Under the pieces are notes generated by a model. It was not told where the DNA came from, ran no database searches, and saw nothing but the letters and a program-made list of their open reading frames with translations. The position numbers were made by a program, and so were the translations under genes. From Citrobacter sp. wls619 (GTDB lineage Bacteria > Pseudomonadota > Gammaproteobacteria > Enterobacterales > Enterobacteriaceae), in contig NZ_SZXJ01000101.1 of the NCBI RefSeq assembly GCF_005281345.1, positions 167,371-231,370 of the forward strand: a DNA stretch of 64,000 nucleotides, given 5' to 3'. Each line of letters opens with the position of its first letter. The first letter of the stretch is position 1. Below, in pieces: positions 62,996 to 64,000 of the stretch.

Positions 62996-63214
62996 ATGTC
63001 CGATAAACCATTAACTAAAACAGATTATTTGATGCGCCTGCGACGCTGTCAAACAATTGACACACTTGAACGTGTTATTGAGAAAAATAAATATGAATTG
63101 TCTGACAATGAACTGGCTGTATTTTACTCAGCCGCCGATCATCGTCTTGCTGAATTGACCATGAATAAGCTCTACGACAAGATCCCAACCTCTGTTTGGA
63201 AATTTATTCGTTAA
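62996..63214 (+). CDS. hha: Hha, haemolysin expression modulator
   Basis: A 72-residue nucleoid-associated protein that mimics an H-NS dimerisation unit and tunes H-NS silencing of virulence and horizontally acquired genes. It begins [18 protein letters not shown] with Cys18, and has the Hha/YmoA core [17 protein letters not shown] and the conserved C-terminal SVWKFIR. It is paired with tomB. Confidence 0.97.
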   Translation: MSDKPLTKTDYLMRLRRCQTIDTLERVIEKNKYELSDNELAVFYSAADHRLAELTMNKLYDKIPTSVWKFIR

Positions 63215-63402
63215 TTGCTCATGAGGTTAAGTCAGGTATCGCAAAACATTTGTTTGTCTGACTGACCATTTCCCGTACCAAAAAACATTATTTAATTCAA
63301 ATCACGTGATTGCGATCACAGCGAGAAAACGGGAACGTTCCCCCTCCCTGCATTGCGTTTTACTGTACTGTGACTGCCTATCAGCAAACAGGAAAGTTCG
63401 TA

Positions 63403-63954
63403 ATGAGTGAAGAGAAGAAAAAGATGATCGCCGGAGAACTGTATCGCCCGGCAGATGAAACGTTGCGCAACGACCGTCTCCGCGCACGTCAACTCATCCA
63501 CCGATACAATGCCACCGCACCCGATGCGCAGAGTGAACGTCAGGCTATCTTGCACGATCTGTTGGGTCAAAGCGAAGGCGCTTACATTGAGCCCTCTTTT
63601 CGTTGCGACTACGGGTATAACATTTATCTCGGCAAAGCGTTTTACGCCAACTTCGACTGCGTCATGCTTGATGTCTGCCCAATCCACATCGGTGATAACT
63701 GTATGCTGGCACCGGGAGTCCATATCTATACGGCAACTCATCCACTGGACGCTAACGAACGCAACAGCGGGGTTGAACTAGGGAAACCTGTAACTATCGG
63801 GAATAATGTCTGGATCGGGGGGCGCGCAGTCATAAATCCGGGTGTAACACTGGGCGACAACGTGGTTGTGGCGTCAGGCGCAGTGGTGACTAAAAGCGTT
63901 CCGGCAAACACCGTCGTCGGAGGCAATCCGGCACGGATCATCAAAACACTGTGA
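63403..63954 (+). CDS. maa: Maa, maltose O-acetyltransferase
   Basis: A 183-residue left-handed beta-helix acetyltransferase of the NodL/LacA class, transferring acetyl groups from acetyl-CoA to glucose and maltose. The N-terminal helical part is [18 protein letters not shown]. The hexapeptide repeats run from about 75 to 180, with the catalytic His in TATHPLD and [25 protein letters not shown] 63403 fits the family start; a 31-codon upstream extension is rejected. Confidence 0.95.
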   Translation: MSEEKKKMIAGELYRPADETLRNDRLRARQLIHRYNATAPDAQSERQAILHDLLGQSEGAYIEPSFRCDYGYNIYLGKAFYANFDCVMLDVCPIHIGDNCMLAPGVHIYTATHPLDANERNSGVELGKPVTIGNNVWIGGRAVINPGVTLGDNVVVASGAVVTKSVPANTVVGGNPARIIKTL

Positions 63955-64000
63955 TCTGATATGTAACTGTTATGCTAAATTGTGGTTAATCTGTTACTTT

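Overview
The window is a chromosomal segment of a gamma-proteobacterium in the Enterobacteriaceae. Nearly every protein can be matched from memory, near end to end, to an Escherichia coli or Salmonella protein. The type 1 fimbrial operon (FimA/FimI/FimC/FimD/FimH/FimF with FimZ), the Met-type ABC operon beside selU and the two-gene insertion next to cueR resemble Salmonella more than K-12. Codon use and the missing K-12 blocks suggest Citrobacter or a close relative. The species cannot be fixed from this sequence alone.

Layout. 1-7.5 kb: edge of an unidentified gene, then fimZ (+) and the convergent fimAICDHF operon (-). 8-15.5 kb: housekeeping genes folD-ybcJ-ybcI, cysS (-), ppiB-lpxH, purEK and selU. 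15.5-19.5 kb: a methionine-family ABC importer (-) and an outer-membrane porin (-). 19.6-26.7 kb: ybbP-ybbA (-), tesA-ybbO-cnoX (+) and fetAB (-). 26.9-31.1 kb: qmcA-ybbJ followed by two secreted proteins of unknown function, one of DUF3142 type. 31.1-35.7 kb: divergent cueR/copA, ybaP, the antisense-strand sRNA ChiX and ybaK. 36-45 kb: ushA, fsr, ybaL, gsk, aes, hemH and adk. 45-51 kb: htpG, recR-ybaB-dnaX and apt. 51-53.5 kb: ybaN, priC, rsmS and an Rpn-family nuclease gene. 53.5-62.1 kb: mscK-acrR (-) and acrAB (+). 62.6-64 kb: tomB-hha and maa.

Three programmed or nested coding signals are visible. copA carries a CCCAAAG slip site that would give the small chaperone CopA(Z). dnaX carries the A-AAA-AAG site that gives the gamma subunit. 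The Rpn gene has a strong internal Shine-Dalgarno/ATG directly before a GLEK-type four-residue repeat, matching the published RpnL/RpnS gene-within-gene toxin-antitoxin arrangement. Regulatory sites recognised by sequence are an AcrR operator, a marbox, a CueR promoter with 19-bp spacer, a PurR box, a sigma-32 promoter for htpG, and several hairpin terminators. Intergenic space is rich in REP/BIME units and holds two ERIC elements and one composite inverted-repeat element.

The least explained content is the pair at 28256-31086, co-oriented with an SPFH/NfeD membrane pair. Next come the Rpn locus and the porin at 18332-19465. I found no tRNA, rRNA, insertion sequence, prophage or CRISPR array.
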